In this document: positions 44,310-53,273 of the stretch, piece after piece
How positions within the stretch are numbered: position 1 is the first letter of the stretch
Layout of the letters: each line of letters opens with the position of its first letter
From: Magnetococcales bacterium
Lineage (GTDB): Bacteria > Pseudomonadota > Magnetococcia > Magnetococcales > Magnetaquicoccaceae
Length of the DNA stretch: 64,000 nucleotides
Assembly (NCBI GenBank): GCA_011089965.1
Contig: JAANAU010000009.1
Coordinates: 43,156 to 107,155, forward strand
Direction of reading: 5' to 3'
The notes under the pieces: model-generated
The model's database searches: none
What the model saw: the letters and a program-made list of their open reading frames with translations, nothing else
Told to the model about the DNA's origin: nothing
Program-made: the position numbers and the translations under genes

Positions 44310-44515
44310 GGTTCACCGTTTTGACTGTTGGCCCGTAAACTGCGCTTCAGGCAAGAGTTCAATAACTCATGATAGCAACTTGCACCACGGTGAAACCAGG
44401 GATGAAATCCTCATGGGCCATTATTTGTATTTAATAATTTTCTAATATACTGATTTTGCCGAATCGCGCAAGGATTTTTTTGTTCTTTGTTGATTTTTTT
44501 GGGTCGCTCGGGGGA

Positions 44516-45133
44516 TCAACGTGTTGGTCCCGGGGTTGGTGCGGGAGCAATCTTTTGAAAATCTTGAGGAATTTGAAAAAGTTCAGCGGGTTGTACGCCT
44601 TCCTGGATTTGGGTCAGTTCGACGATCAGGCCATCGGCGTGGTGTTCCCGGAGTGCAAAGCGGAGGCGGGGGTCGATCCAGAGGTGCGTTTGGGAGTGTT
44701 CGCGGTGATCTGCGGTGCGGGTCAGGATTTCCCAGTGGATGGTTTGACGGTTTTCCACGGTTTCCGGGCCGATTTGGCGGCACAGGATCTGTTTGTCTCG
44801 GCGGCACGGGCTGTTGGGGTCATCGGGCAGTGGTGGGCGTCCGGCGTCTGTGGTTGGGCGTTCCAGGTAGTTTTTTTGGCTGGGATTGAGTATCCACACG
44901 GTTTTGCGGGTGGTGTGGTGAATCAGGATGGTGGTGATGCCTTTGTTGGTGGTTTCGCCGCGAATGGCTTCGGGTGAGACATGGATTTTGCCACGGGTTG
45001 ACACACCTTTTTTGTCCGCACGACTGCGTGTGACTTCGGCGGAGAAGGAGATCGGGTTGGGTTCGGCCATGAGTGTTGCGGGGGTGGCGATGAACAGGCT
45101 GACAGTCAGAAAGATGTGTATTGTTCGGTTCAT
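44516..45133 (-). CDS. Exported LolA/DUF4412-like protein
   Basis: A 205-residue protein with signal peptide (TIHIFLTVSLFIATPATLMA) and a beta-rich mature part. ISFSAEVTRSRADKKGVSTR, GKIHVSPEAIRGETTNKGIT and KTVWILNPSQKNYLERP resemble the curved sheet of LolA-like and DUF4412 proteins; one disulfide is possible (CRR...LCRQ). Such proteins bind lipid or hydrophobic ligands in the periplasm. It precedes the globule-like genes by about 200 bp on the same strand. ATG 45133 is preferred over an upstream GTG. Confidence 0.55.
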   Translation of the reverse strand: MNRTIHIFLTVSLFIATPATLMAEPNPISFSAEVTRSRADKKGVSTRGKIHVSPEAIRGETTNKGITTILIHHTTRKTVWILNPSQKNYLERPTTDAGRPPLPDDPNSPCRRDKQILCRQIGPETVENRQTIHWEILTRTADHREHSQTHLWIDPRLRFALREHHADGLIVELTQIQEGVQPAELFQIPQDFQKIAPAPTPGPTR

Positions 45134-45200
45134 GCCATGGATCACCTTGAGGGTTGTTTAGTGAATCCCGGGAATCTCGCGAGTTGGTAATGGCGTTGGT

Positions 45201-45389
45201 CATGGATTAGGGGTCCAGGGGGGTTACCCCCCTGGGATTTTATCTTTAAATCTTTTAAATCTTTTGAATTATTTAAACAAAAAATATTTAAAAATTTTTA
45301 TTTTTTAAATATTAAAAATATTAAAACCCTGGGGGATGAATCCCCCAGACCCCCTCTTTTTTTTCAATACTTGGATCTGTTGACAAGGC
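45201..45389 (-). repeat. Hairpin intergenic repeat, copy F (shortened, inverted)
   Basis: Inverted relative to copies B, C and E. It has one CCAGGGGGGTTACCCCCCTGG-type hairpin at the left, AAATCTTTT tandem units and an A/T-rich block, and the CTGGGGGATGAATCCCCCAG hairpin (45329-45348) before a T-run. The second right-block hairpin is missing and the terminal inverted repeats are not clear. Its end abuts the stop of the next gene. Confidence 0.85.
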
Positions 45390-46124
45390 TCAATAATCGA
45401 ATGGGCGCTGACGCGGTGGCGCGTATCCACTCCCACTCCCACTCCCACTCCCACTCCCACTCCCTCTCCCTCTCCCGCGTTCCTGCCGTTCCCACTCCTC
45501 CTCCCGCATCGTCCCCGGGCCTTCCCGACGACGCGACGGCGGCTGCCACCAACGGTTGGACTCCTCTTCCCGCCCATAATCATAAGAACGCCAGTCAGGC
45601 TCGCGACGATACTCCCGTTGATACGGACCGTCCCAACGTGGATCATAACGCTGCTCCCGCTCCCATCCCCCACCCGATGGTCCACGTCCGACCCCATCCC
45701 ACTCCGGTCGCCGATCTTCATTCCAACGCCCCGACGGCGCACGGTTCCACCACCGCTCTCCAACAGATGCCCCCTCATCCATGGATCCCTGACGATCCAA
45801 CTCCGGTGGAATCTCACCCCAGGGACGCTGCGACGAACGCCCGGAACGAAAATCATTTCGCTCCTGATTCCAAATCTGCGGAACCGAACGCCGCCGCTCC
45901 AAATCCGTCGGACCGGCTGGCTCATCGTTGTAAGGATCGGTTGGACGGTAAACAGGAGAAGGGTGCCTGACCTCCGGACGTACCTGAAAAGGAGTCCGCT
46001 GCGGATCGGTCCGATAAAAGCCGGAAGACCAACTGTCATCCTCGGCTGCCCCTGAAGGCACACTCCAAACCAATCCCATGGCCAATACAAACACCATCAA
46101 ACCGCACATGCGCCCAACCGTCAT
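45390..46124 (-). CDS. Exported Arg/Trp/Gly-rich low-complexity protein with Gly-Ser repeat
   Basis: A 244-residue protein. Signal peptide MTVGRMCGLMVFVLAMGLVW then SVPSGAA. The mature part is disordered, rich in Arg, Trp, Pro, Asp and Glu (REYRREPDWRSYDYGREEES), with a terminal GRGRGSGSGSGSGSGSG run and RQRPFDY end. It resembles the 43572-44309 product in composition. No function can be read. The Gly-Ser run is encoded by a hexanucleotide tandem repeat. MTVGRM is taken as start because it begins the signal peptide. Confidence 0.5.
   Translation of the reverse strand: MTVGRMCGLMVFVLAMGLVWSVPSGAAEDDSWSSGFYRTDPQRTPFQVRPEVRHPSPVYRPTDPYNDEPAGPTDLERRRSVPQIWNQERNDFRSGRSSQRPWGEIPPELDRQGSMDEGASVGERWWNRAPSGRWNEDRRPEWDGVGRGPSGGGWEREQRYDPRWDGPYQREYRREPDWRSYDYGREEESNRWWQPPSRRREGPGTMREEEWERQERGRGRGSGSGSGSGSGSGYAPPRQRPFDY
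45425..45478 (+). repeat. Hexanucleotide tandem repeat (TCCCAC)n inside a coding region
   Basis: Five exact TCCCAC units (45431-45460) are flanked by an imperfect unit on the left and TCCCTC, TCCCTC, TCCCGC on the right. On the minus strand they encode Gly-Ser. Because the unit is six bases, gain or loss changes protein length without shifting frame. Confidence 0.9.
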
Positions 46125-46174
46125 CGACCGCTCTCCATGCTCCCGGAATGTGGGTCGCTGACGCATCATGATTC

Positions 46175-46702
46175 TCACTCTTTCCAAGGGGTGGTGTCCT
46201 GACCATACCACTCATCTGACGGATTCCAGCCACGCATGTCTGCACCCGCCGGATCGCTCAATACGCCTGTCGGCATGGTCAAGGTCTTGCGCGGCATGAC
46301 ATCCCCGGCATCATACGGATCCCGCAATCTGGCACCGGGTTCAGGTGCCCCTGCATCGGAACGTTTGTCCGGTCCTGCCAGCCACGCATCGATATCTGCC
46401 TCCTGCGTCGCATCCGGAACACGCAGTCGCCTGGATGGAGCCGTGCCTGCCTTTCTGTTGGGACTCTCCATCAAGGGCGAAGAACCCTCCGTACCATAAG
46501 GATCATCCCACCACTCCTTTGGTTCCGACATGGCTGGGGGTTGGCGTGTTGCAGCCTTGGCGTTCGGTGCGCTTTTGCCTGACTGTTGCCGCATCTGCCG
46601 GGTCGATGTGCCGGCCTCGTCCGCCGCTTCCAACAACCCACCACTCCATATCAAACCACCAGCCACCCAGAAAACCATCCAACCGTGGCCCTGCTTAACC
46701 AT
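46175..46702 (-). CDS. Exported hypothetical protein
   Basis: A 175-residue protein. N-terminal span or signal (WMVFWVAGGLIWSGGLLEAA) and a disordered polar mature part (EWWDDPYGTEGSSPLMESPN, then DAGDVMPRKTLTMPTGVLSD). It overlaps the end of the RND gene by 8 bp and lies 50 bp before the Arg/Trp-rich gene, so it is probably co-transcribed with the pump. Family unknown. Confidence 0.5.
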   Translation of the reverse strand: MVKQGHGWMVFWVAGGLIWSGGLLEAADEAGTSTRQMRQQSGKSAPNAKAATRQPPAMSEPKEWWDDPYGTEGSSPLMESPNRKAGTAPSRRLRVPDATQEADIDAWLAGPDKRSDAGAPEPGARLRDPYDAGDVMPRKTLTMPTGVLSDPAGADMRGWNPSDEWYGQDTTPWKE

Positions 46703-49700
46703 CCGATGCCGTTCCACCTGAAGAGGGATCTTCACGTGGGTGATCATTCTTCAAACGAATCCCCCGCCGTACCGCCGGCTTGGAAGCGGCTTTGCCCTCC
46801 GAACGGGCCACGGATGGAGGTGCAGCCACAGAAGGTTCCGTCTCTACAGACGGCGGAGGCGGTGCCGGTGAAACAACCGGCATCTCCGTGACTGCCGGAA
46901 CCGGCAGCTCTGCTTCCAATACCACCGGCGGTTGCGGTGCCACGGTCGGCTTGGGCGCAGGCCTGGGCTTGGGCTTGGCCGGCTTGGGCTTGGGAAGAAT
47001 CAATGTCAACAACATCTGCCACAACGTCAACATCAAACCCGGCCCCTTGGGCTTGGCCCTGACCACCGGTTTGGAACCTGAAGCCGGTGGCTGCGGCAGA
47101 TCGGTCTCACACGTACCCGCACGCCGCTCCCCCACAGTGGGCAGCGGCATATACTCCGGATGAATGAAGGCATGACTGGCACTGACACACCCCAATGGAA
47201 TCACCAACAGGGTCAACAAGGTGGAAACCAATGCCCCGAACAACAGCGAAATGGCCATGCCCTGGAAAATGAAATCCCCCAGAATGACACTCGATCCGGC
47301 CACCAACGCCAAAGCCGTGATGATGATCGGTCGGGTGCGCGCCTTGCACGAGAGAATCACCGCATCGCGCACACTGGTCCCACGCAGAATCTCCTGCTGG
47401 GCAAAATCCACCAGAAGAATCGAGTTGCGCACGATGATCCCGGCCAGGGCAATGAAGCCGATCATGGAGGTGGCCGTGAATTTGGCGTCCAGAATCCAGT
47501 GACCAGGCAGGATCCCAAGCAAAGTCAAAGGAATCGGTGCCATGATCACGGCAGGGAGAACAAAATTGCCAAACTCCCACACCACCAGCATGTAGATCAG
47601 GATCAATGCCACCCCAAAAGCCAACCCCATGTCACGAAAGGTCTCATAAGTGACCGTCCACTCCCCGGTCCACTCGAATGCCGAATGGGTGTAACTCTTG
47701 GGCGGTCCCATCATCTCGCCCGTGATCTTCACCCCGTCCGGCGTGGTGTAGCTCTTGAGCATCTGTTCGATGTCCATCATGGCGTAAATCGGAGCATCCA
47801 ACCGCCCCTCCACTTCGGCAGTCACATACTCCACCGGACGCAGATCCTTGTGGAAGATGACCGGATCGTGAGGCTGCTTGACAAAACGTCCCAATTCACC
47901 CAGAGGCACGATCTTGCCCTGCGGATTGGTCAAGGGCAGATCACCCAGGCTGGAGATGTTGGAACGCACCTCCATGGGCACCTGAATCACGATGTAGGTC
48001 GGCTCCAGCACACTGCCACGCTTGACATCACCCAGTTGCGCCCCACCCATGGCCATGCCCAGGTTGCGGTTGATGGCATCCACCGTAATGCCGCGCCGGA
48101 CCGCCTTTTCGGTATCCACCTCAAAACGCCAGATCTCATAGGATTCACGCATATAGGTGTCGATATCCACCAGAGACGGGGACTTTTTGAACATCTCCTC
48201 CATGTCGCGGGCCGTGCGTCTCCGGGTGTCGGCATCCGGACCCGTGATCTCTGCCACCACCGATTGCAACACCGGCGGTCCCGGCGGCATCTCCACCACC
48301 TCGATCCGGGCACCCAGCTCCTGGGCCATCGGAGTCAGCAAACGGCGCGCATGAATGGCAATGTCATGACTGGTGCGCTTCCGCTTGTTCTTGTGCAGCA
48401 GTTGTACCTGAATGTCCGCATGCCAAGGATCCTGGCGCAGATAGTAATGCCGCACCATGCCGTTGAAATTGAAGGGCGATGCCGTGCCGATATAGGTTTG
48501 CAGAGCCGTGATCTCCGGAATCTGATCGTGCAGGGTCATGGTCATGCGCTGCGCCAGATTGGCGGTCTTGGGCATGGCCGTCCCTTCCGGCATGTTGATG
48601 ACCACGTTGAACTCCGGCTTGTTGTCCAGAGGCAAAATCTTTACCGTGACGTTGGTGGTGTAAAACAACACCATGGACAGGAAAAAGAGGGCAATCAACA
48701 GCAGCAGAAAACCATACCCCTTGACCTTGCTGTCCAGCAGAGCCGGAATGATCCAACGAAAGAAACGCTCCAGCCGTTCCGAACTCTTCATCTCCTTGTC
48801 CGAGTGGTGATGCAGGGAACGCATGCTGGGTTTGATCAGTTGCGCCAGCCACGGCGTGAAGATGAAGGCGGCAAACAACGAAAAGAGCATGGCCACCGAA
48901 CCCAAAGCCGGAATCGGCAACATGTAAGGCCCCATCATGCCGCGCACAAAGCCCATGGGCAACAGGGCGGCAATCACCGTGAAAGTCGCCAGAATGGTGG
49001 GGTTCCCCACCTCCCGTACCGCATCAATCGAGATGAGATGACAACATTTGTCCTCCAGCAGCCAGCGCCGATAGATGTTCTCCACCACCACAATGGCATC
49101 GTCCACCAGGATGCCAATGGAAAAGATCAAGGCGAACAGACTCACCCGGTCAATGGTATACCCCATGATCAAGGCGGAAAAAACCGTCATCAGAATCACC
49201 ACCGGGATGACGATCAGGGTCACAATGGCCGGTTTCAAACCCAGCGACATCCAGACCAGCAGGGTGACGGCCAACGTGGCCACCAGCAGCTTGAAGAGCA
49301 GTTCGTTGACCTTTTCATTGGCGGTTTCACCATAGTTGCGGGTGACGGCCACCTGGACATTGCTCGGGATCAGACGACCCTTCAGCTCCTCCACCTTGGC
49401 CAGCACGCCGTTGGCCACGGTCACCCCGTTGGCACCCTTCTTTTTGGCAATGGCAATGGTCACCGCAGATGCCTGCTTGGCTTCCAGTTTTTTGCCATTG
49501 GAATTGGCCTGCCCCGTGGTGTAGGTGACCATGCGGTTGGTCTCTTCCGGACCGGAAAAGACATTGGCCACATCCCGCACCCGGATCGGATTGTCCCCCT
49601 GGGTGCCGACCATGAGTCGGGCCACGTCATGGGCATTCTTCAGGAATGCCCCGGAATAGACCTGAAAGCCGCGATCCGCCGCTTCCACCGAACCCAACCC

Positions 49701-50411
49701 CTTTTCGCTGTTGGCCGAACGGATGGTCTGGGCGATCTGGTCCAGACTGATGCCAAAACCGTTGAGCCGCTCGGGTGAAACCTCCACGCGAATCTGTTCG
49801 GCACGTCCACCCACGACAAAACCCTGACTGGCGTTCTCCACCTCATTGAGTTTCTGGAGCACATCCAAAGCCAGAATGCGCAGGGCCGAATCATCCACAT
49901 CCCCAGACCACAACGTCAACGTCACCACCGGCACATCGTCCACAGCCTTGGGTTTGACCAAAGGTTTCGTCACGTCCGGAGGCATCAGATCCATGTTGGA
50001 TTCAAGCTTGTCATACAGCTTGACCAAGGACGCCTCCATGTCCTCGCCCACGTCGAACTCCACCGTGACCATGGCCTGGCCGCGCATCGAGGCCGAGTAG
50101 ACATGCTTGACCCCCTTGATCTCGCTCATGATCCGCTCCAGAGGTTCGGCCACCAACGTCGAGACCTGATCTGCCGAGGCCCCGGTATAGCGGACAAAGA
50201 TGTCCACCATCGGCACCGAGATCTGGGGATCCTCCTGTCTGGGGGTGAGCATCAAACCCATGATCCCCATGGCCAGGCAGGCAAACAGCAGCAATGGCGA
50301 CAAAGGCGAATGGATGAACATCTTCGCCATGCTGCCCGCCACCCCGAGGTCGTGATGGATGGTGGTCGGTGCTGGTGGAGGGGTCAGGGTTTCATTTCTG
50401 GATGTGGTCAT
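46695..50411 (-). CDS. RND-family efflux permease (AcrB/CzcA superfamily) with C-terminal extension
   Basis: A 1238-residue RND transporter. TM1 region SPLSPLLLFACLAMGIMGLM, porter domain (YTGASADQVSTLVAEPLERI), and the central spans with ALIFSIGILVDDAIVVVENI, which contains the TM4 Asp pair needed for proton relay. A second repeat has FIALAGIIVRNSILLVDFAQ. The last 160 residues extend beyond the normal end (about 1050) as a Pro/Ala/Lys/Glu-rich tail, with VAPQPPVVLEAELPVPAV and a basic region. It likely exports drugs or metals with the adaptor encoded upstream; no TolC-type gene is nearby. ATG 50411 is chosen over TTG 50441. Confidence 0.9.
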   Translation of the reverse strand: MTTSRNETLTPPPAPTTIHHDLGVAGSMAKMFIHSPLSPLLLFACLAMGIMGLMLTPRQEDPQISVPMVDIFVRYTGASADQVSTLVAEPLERIMSEIKGVKHVYSASMRGQAMVTVEFDVGEDMEASLVKLYDKLESNMDLMPPDVTKPLVKPKAVDDVPVVTLTLWSGDVDDSALRILALDVLQKLNEVENASQGFVVGGRAEQIRVEVSPERLNGFGISLDQIAQTIRSANSEKGLGSVEAADRGFQVYSGAFLKNAHDVARLMVGTQGDNPIRVRDVANVFSGPEETNRMVTYTTGQANSNGKKLEAKQASAVTIAIAKKKGANGVTVANGVLAKVEELKGRLIPSNVQVAVTRNYGETANEKVNELLFKLLVATLAVTLLVWMSLGLKPAIVTLIVIPVVILMTVFSALIMGYTIDRVSLFALIFSIGILVDDAIVVVENIYRRWLLEDKCCHLISIDAVREVGNPTILATFTVIAALLPMGFVRGMMGPYMLPIPALGSVAMLFSLFAAFIFTPWLAQLIKPSMRSLHHHSDKEMKSSERLERFFRWIIPALLDSKVKGYGFLLLLIALFFLSMVLFYTTNVTVKILPLDNKPEFNVVINMPEGTAMPKTANLAQRMTMTLHDQIPEITALQTYIGTASPFNFNGMVRHYYLRQDPWHADIQVQLLHKNKRKRTSHDIAIHARRLLTPMAQELGARIEVVEMPPGPPVLQSVVAEITGPDADTRRRTARDMEEMFKKSPSLVDIDTYMRESYEIWRFEVDTEKAVRRGITVDAINRNLGMAMGGAQLGDVKRGSVLEPTYIVIQVPMEVRSNISSLGDLPLTNPQGKIVPLGELGRFVKQPHDPVIFHKDLRPVEYVTAEVEGRLDAPIYAMMDIEQMLKSYTTPDGVKITGEMMGPPKSYTHSAFEWTGEWTVTYETFRDMGLAFGVALILIYMLVVWEFGNFVLPAVIMAPIPLTLLGILPGHWILDAKFTATSMIGFIALAGIIVRNSILLVDFAQQEILRGTSVRDAVILSCKARTRPIIITALALVAGSSVILGDFIFQGMAISLLFGALVSTLLTLLVIPLGCVSASHAFIHPEYMPLPTVGERRAGTCETDLPQPPASGSKPVVRAKPKGPGLMLTLWQMLLTLILPKPKPAKPKPRPAPKPTVAPQPPVVLEAELPVPAVTEMPVVSPAPPPPSVETEPSVAAPPSVARSEGKAASKPAVRRGIRLKNDHPREDPSSGGTASDG

Positions 50412-50471
50412 GGTGCGCGTTTCCGGGTCCGTTTGGTTCAAAGTCGGCGCTTGAAAATGGAGATGGAAATG

Positions 50472-50494
50472 CCGGCAGGCTGGATGCCTGCCGG
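50472..50494. other. Perfect 9-bp stem hairpin between adaptor and RND genes
   Basis: CCGGCAGGC and GCCTGCCGG flank a five-base loop in the 98 bp spacer between the two pump genes. No T-run follows on the minus strand, so it may adjust mRNA stability or the ratio of the two products, not terminate. Confidence 0.6.
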
Positions 50495-50509
50495 AGGTTC
50501 AGCATGATA

Positions 50510-51694
50510 TCAATGCTGTTTTTCCATTTTTTTGCCAGCCGGATGGCCAGCCGATGGGTTCCAGTCTGTGGCCATGCCACTGGGTGGGGTGGCAAGAATC
50601 CGTTCGCCAACCGACAAACCGGACAACACGCTGACCGATTTGTCATCCACAAAACCGCCCAGACGGATCATGCGCAGTTGTGCATCCCCGCCGCGCTGAT
50701 CCGCAGCCACCAGTACCGCAGGCAGGCTGCCGCGCCAGATCACGGCGGCTTTGGGCACGATGGGCAGATTTTTCACCGGAGTGGTGACATCCGGAATCAA
50801 CACTTCGGCATACATGCCTGGACCACCCGGAGAGTCTTTGGGCATGTCCAGCTTGACCGTGACCGTGTGACGTTGCGCATCCGCCATGGGATAGATCTGG
50901 GCCACGCGGGTTTCAATGCGGGTATCCCCCACATCCAGCTTGGCCGGGATGATCATGTCTTTCTGGACCCCCGGCATGAGTCGGGCGGGAATGTCCACCT
51001 TGATCTGGAGGTTGCGGGTGTCGGCAAAGGTGAGCAGCGGCATGCCGGGTTGTACGGTGTTGCCCTTTTCGATGTGCTTGGAGACGATCACGCCGGAAAA
51101 CGGGGCAATCGATTTGGTATCGCGCAGTTTGGCCTCCAGCTCTTGCAGGCTGGCCTGGGCCTGGGCACGGGCGGTTTGCGCCTGATCGATCTGGGTTCCC
51201 TGATTGTAGATGCGGGCGCGGCGCGACAGTTCCGGGTTGTCCATCCCCATCATGCTGGACATGGGACGGGTGACCATGTAATCCCACATGCGCGGCATGC
51301 CCATGCCGGTATTGTCGGCACCACCATAGTCGGACCCGCTGTAGACCTGACGGGTGTACTGCACCCGGGCATTTTTCCAGTTGATGTCCGCACCATCCAG
51401 GGCTGCCTGGGCTGCGCGCCGTTTGGCCAGCAGGTCGTCATTGTCCAAAGCCACCAGAACGGTGCCGCTTTTGAACCAATCCCCTTCGACACCGGCTATA
51501 TATTCGACCCGACCGGGCATCTGGGCTGTGAAAGAGACCTCTTTAAAGGGCACGACCGTGCCACCCAGGGTGGTCGTGGCGCCAATCGATCCGGCTTCGA
51601 CCGTGATGATGTTGCCTTCGGCCCGGGCCGGCGGCGCGGCCAAAGTCACCAGGAGTGCTGAAAGAAGCGCGGTGAGCGTTGTAGTGCGAGTCAT
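50510..51694 (-). CDS. RND periplasmic adaptor (membrane fusion protein)
   Basis: A 394-residue exported adaptor. Signal peptide LTALLSALLVTLAAPPARA. The biotinyl-lipoyl half-motif MPGRVEYIAGVEGDWFKSGT leads into a helical hairpin with an unusual insert (YSGSDYGGADNTGMGMPRMW). The second half-motif is SIAPFSGVIVSKHIEKGNTV, followed by beta-barrel segments and the membrane-proximal domain (PKAAVIWRGSLPAVLVAADQ). It links the RND permease to an outer-membrane channel. It is the first gene of the pump pair. Confidence 0.88.
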   Translation of the reverse strand: MTRTTTLTALLSALLVTLAAPPARAEGNIITVEAGSIGATTTLGGTVVPFKEVSFTAQMPGRVEYIAGVEGDWFKSGTVLVALDNDDLLAKRRAAQAALDGADINWKNARVQYTRQVYSGSDYGGADNTGMGMPRMWDYMVTRPMSSMMGMDNPELSRRARIYNQGTQIDQAQTARAQAQASLQELEAKLRDTKSIAPFSGVIVSKHIEKGNTVQPGMPLLTFADTRNLQIKVDIPARLMPGVQKDMIIPAKLDVGDTRIETRVAQIYPMADAQRHTVTVKLDMPKDSPGGPGMYAEVLIPDVTTPVKNLPIVPKAAVIWRGSLPAVLVAADQRGGDAQLRMIRLGGFVDDKSVSVLSGLSVGERILATPPSGMATDWNPSAGHPAGKKMEKQH

Positions 51695-51771
51695 GACGTG
51701 CGTGCCCCCTTGATCATGCGTCCGTAAAGCCCCTGGCCGGTTTCTGGCCAGGGGTGTGATGCCCCAGGCTC

Positions 51772-52167
51772 TTACACCCGTCCCATGACGGTGAAGGATT
51801 TGATGAACGGACCGGCCATGCGCGGATCCTTGATCATGGCACCATAGTCACCCACCTCGAATTTGAGTTTGCGGGTGGTATAGGCCATGCCCAGTCCCAT
51901 CATGCCCAGACCTTTTTCAATCCACTTGCCCCAGTTCTCCTGGCTGGCGCGCAGATCCCAGTTCATCTCTTCGCCGGCATAGGCGCCGCTGCGGACCGCA
52001 CGGCCCCCCTCGACAACCAGCACCCCGCGCGGTGCCTCCTCGCCTTCAAAGCCGTAGGCGATGGTGGAGTTGAAGCCGATATTGGCCAGCGCATCGGCCA
52101 ACTCCGGCTCATTGTTCCATTCTTCCTGAAAGCGATTCATCCATTGCGCGGAAAACAGATCGGACAT
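51772..52167 (-). CDS. SCP2 sterol-transfer-like domain protein
   Basis: A 131-residue single-domain protein: MSDLFSAQWMNRFQEEWNNE, STIAYGFEGEEAPRGVLVVE and a C-terminal KDPRMAGPFIKSFTVMGRV. This is the SCP2-like fold (hydrophobic ligand binding), at about the family's usual length. It lies 78 bp upstream of the adaptor gene on the same strand and may be co-expressed with the pump. The ligand is unknown. ATG 52167 fits the domain boundary; the longer frame has no recognisable extension. Confidence 0.7.
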   Translation of the reverse strand: MSDLFSAQWMNRFQEEWNNEPELADALANIGFNSTIAYGFEGEEAPRGVLVVEGGRAVRSGAYAGEEMNWDLRASQENWGKWIEKGLGMMGLGMAYTTRKLKFEVGDYGAMIKDPRMAGPFIKSFTVMGRV

Positions 52168-52334
52168 CGGTATGGTTCTCCTTGTTGAATAGTCGGCGTT
52201 GCCTGGCATGGGTGCGATTGGGCAACCATGCGACCGGTGGACGCGCAGGCACAGGTTCCGGTCCAAAATAGCCCTGGATTATAAGAGAAACCTGTTCTGT
52301 TCGCCAATCCTTTTTAACGATCATGCGTGCAATT

Positions 52335-53108
52335 TCACACAATGATCCGTTTCGAGATGCGTCTCACGGCCATCGGAAAGAGCAATACGGCAAAACCGAT
52401 GAGCATTCCCAGATGCCACCACGGGTTATCGAATGGCAGACCCGTGGTCAAAGGTCGGATCAGGGCCACCACATGGGTCAACGGAAGCCAGGCAGCGGCC
52501 AGACGTGCCAGTTCCGGCAGGCTCTCCAAAGGGTAGAACACCCCGCAAAACAGAAACATGGGTGTGGTGACCAGGGTGAAATAATACATAAAAAAATCAT
52601 AATTCGGAGAGATGGCGGTCACGATCATCCCCATGGAGGCAAAGACCAGACCAGAAAGAAAGACCACCAGCAGTGCCCAGGGGGCAGTGGCTGCCGGGAT
52701 GGCCCCCATGAGTGCGCCCACCAGCAGAATGGCGGCTCCGGAGAACACAGCCTTGGTGGCTGCCCAGATCACCTCACCGGCCACGATATCGGCGATGCCC
52801 ACCGGCGTGGCCAGCATGGCATGAAAGGTCTGCTGCCGGGTCATGCGGGTGAAGCCGCCATAGATCGCCTCGAAGGTGGCGGCATTCATGGAGTTGGCGG
52901 CCAGAATTCCGGCTGTGAGGTAGACCGGATAGGAGAGCGTACCCATGGTATCGACATAGCGTCCCAGGCCAAATCCCATGCCGAGCAGATACAGAAACGG
53001 CTCACCCAGATTGGCCACCAGGGATGCCGGGGCATTCTTGCGCCACACCAGCAGATGACGTCGCCACACCTGCATGCACAGACGGGTTGGAAAATAGGGG
53101 CGGGTCAT
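52335..53108 (-). CDS. ABC-2 type transporter permease (NodJ-like), no adjacent ATPase
   Basis: A 257-residue six-span permease of the ABC-2 family, NodJ subgroup: NLGEPFLYLLGMGFGLGRYV, YLTAGILAANSMNAATFEAI, GFTRMTRQQTFHAMLATPV and VTTPMFLFCGVFYPLESLPE. NodJ-type permeases pair with a NodI-like ATPase to export polysaccharide or lipid-linked substrates. No ABC ATPase is encoded on either side: an SNase-like gene is divergent upstream and an SCP2-like gene is downstream. The ATPase must be elsewhere or has been lost. Confidence 0.85.
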   Translation of the reverse strand: MTRPYFPTRLCMQVWRRHLLVWRKNAPASLVANLGEPFLYLLGMGFGLGRYVDTMGTLSYPVYLTAGILAANSMNAATFEAIYGGFTRMTRQQTFHAMLATPVGIADIVAGEVIWAATKAVFSGAAILLVGALMGAIPAATAPWALLVVFLSGLVFASMGMIVTAISPNYDFFMYYFTLVTTPMFLFCGVFYPLESLPELARLAAAWLPLTHVVALIRPLTTGLPFDNPWWHLGMLIGFAVLLFPMAVRRISKRIIV

Positions 53109-53273
53109 GATGCGGTCACATACGGAGATCCCGTGCGGTCAGGCGTATTGGTCATGATGGCGTTCTCTTCATTCGGTCATCCATCGCCGCTGTCGTGCGG
53201 GTGCGAGATCATGGTATCGTGCTCACCGTTTCTTGTGTGATGTATGGATTCACTCATCGGCGATGTCACGACC

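Noticed and set aside
42582..44324. Plus-strand frame of 580 residues rich in Val, Pro and Ala
   Set aside because: It is the complement of the three exported repeat proteins, which have signal peptides and sensible starts; this frame has neither a signal peptide nor a domain.
47160..49778. Plus-strand frame of about 870 residues opposite the RND gene
   Set aside because: His/Gln/Arg-rich antisense shadow with no recognisable domain; the RND permease explains the region.
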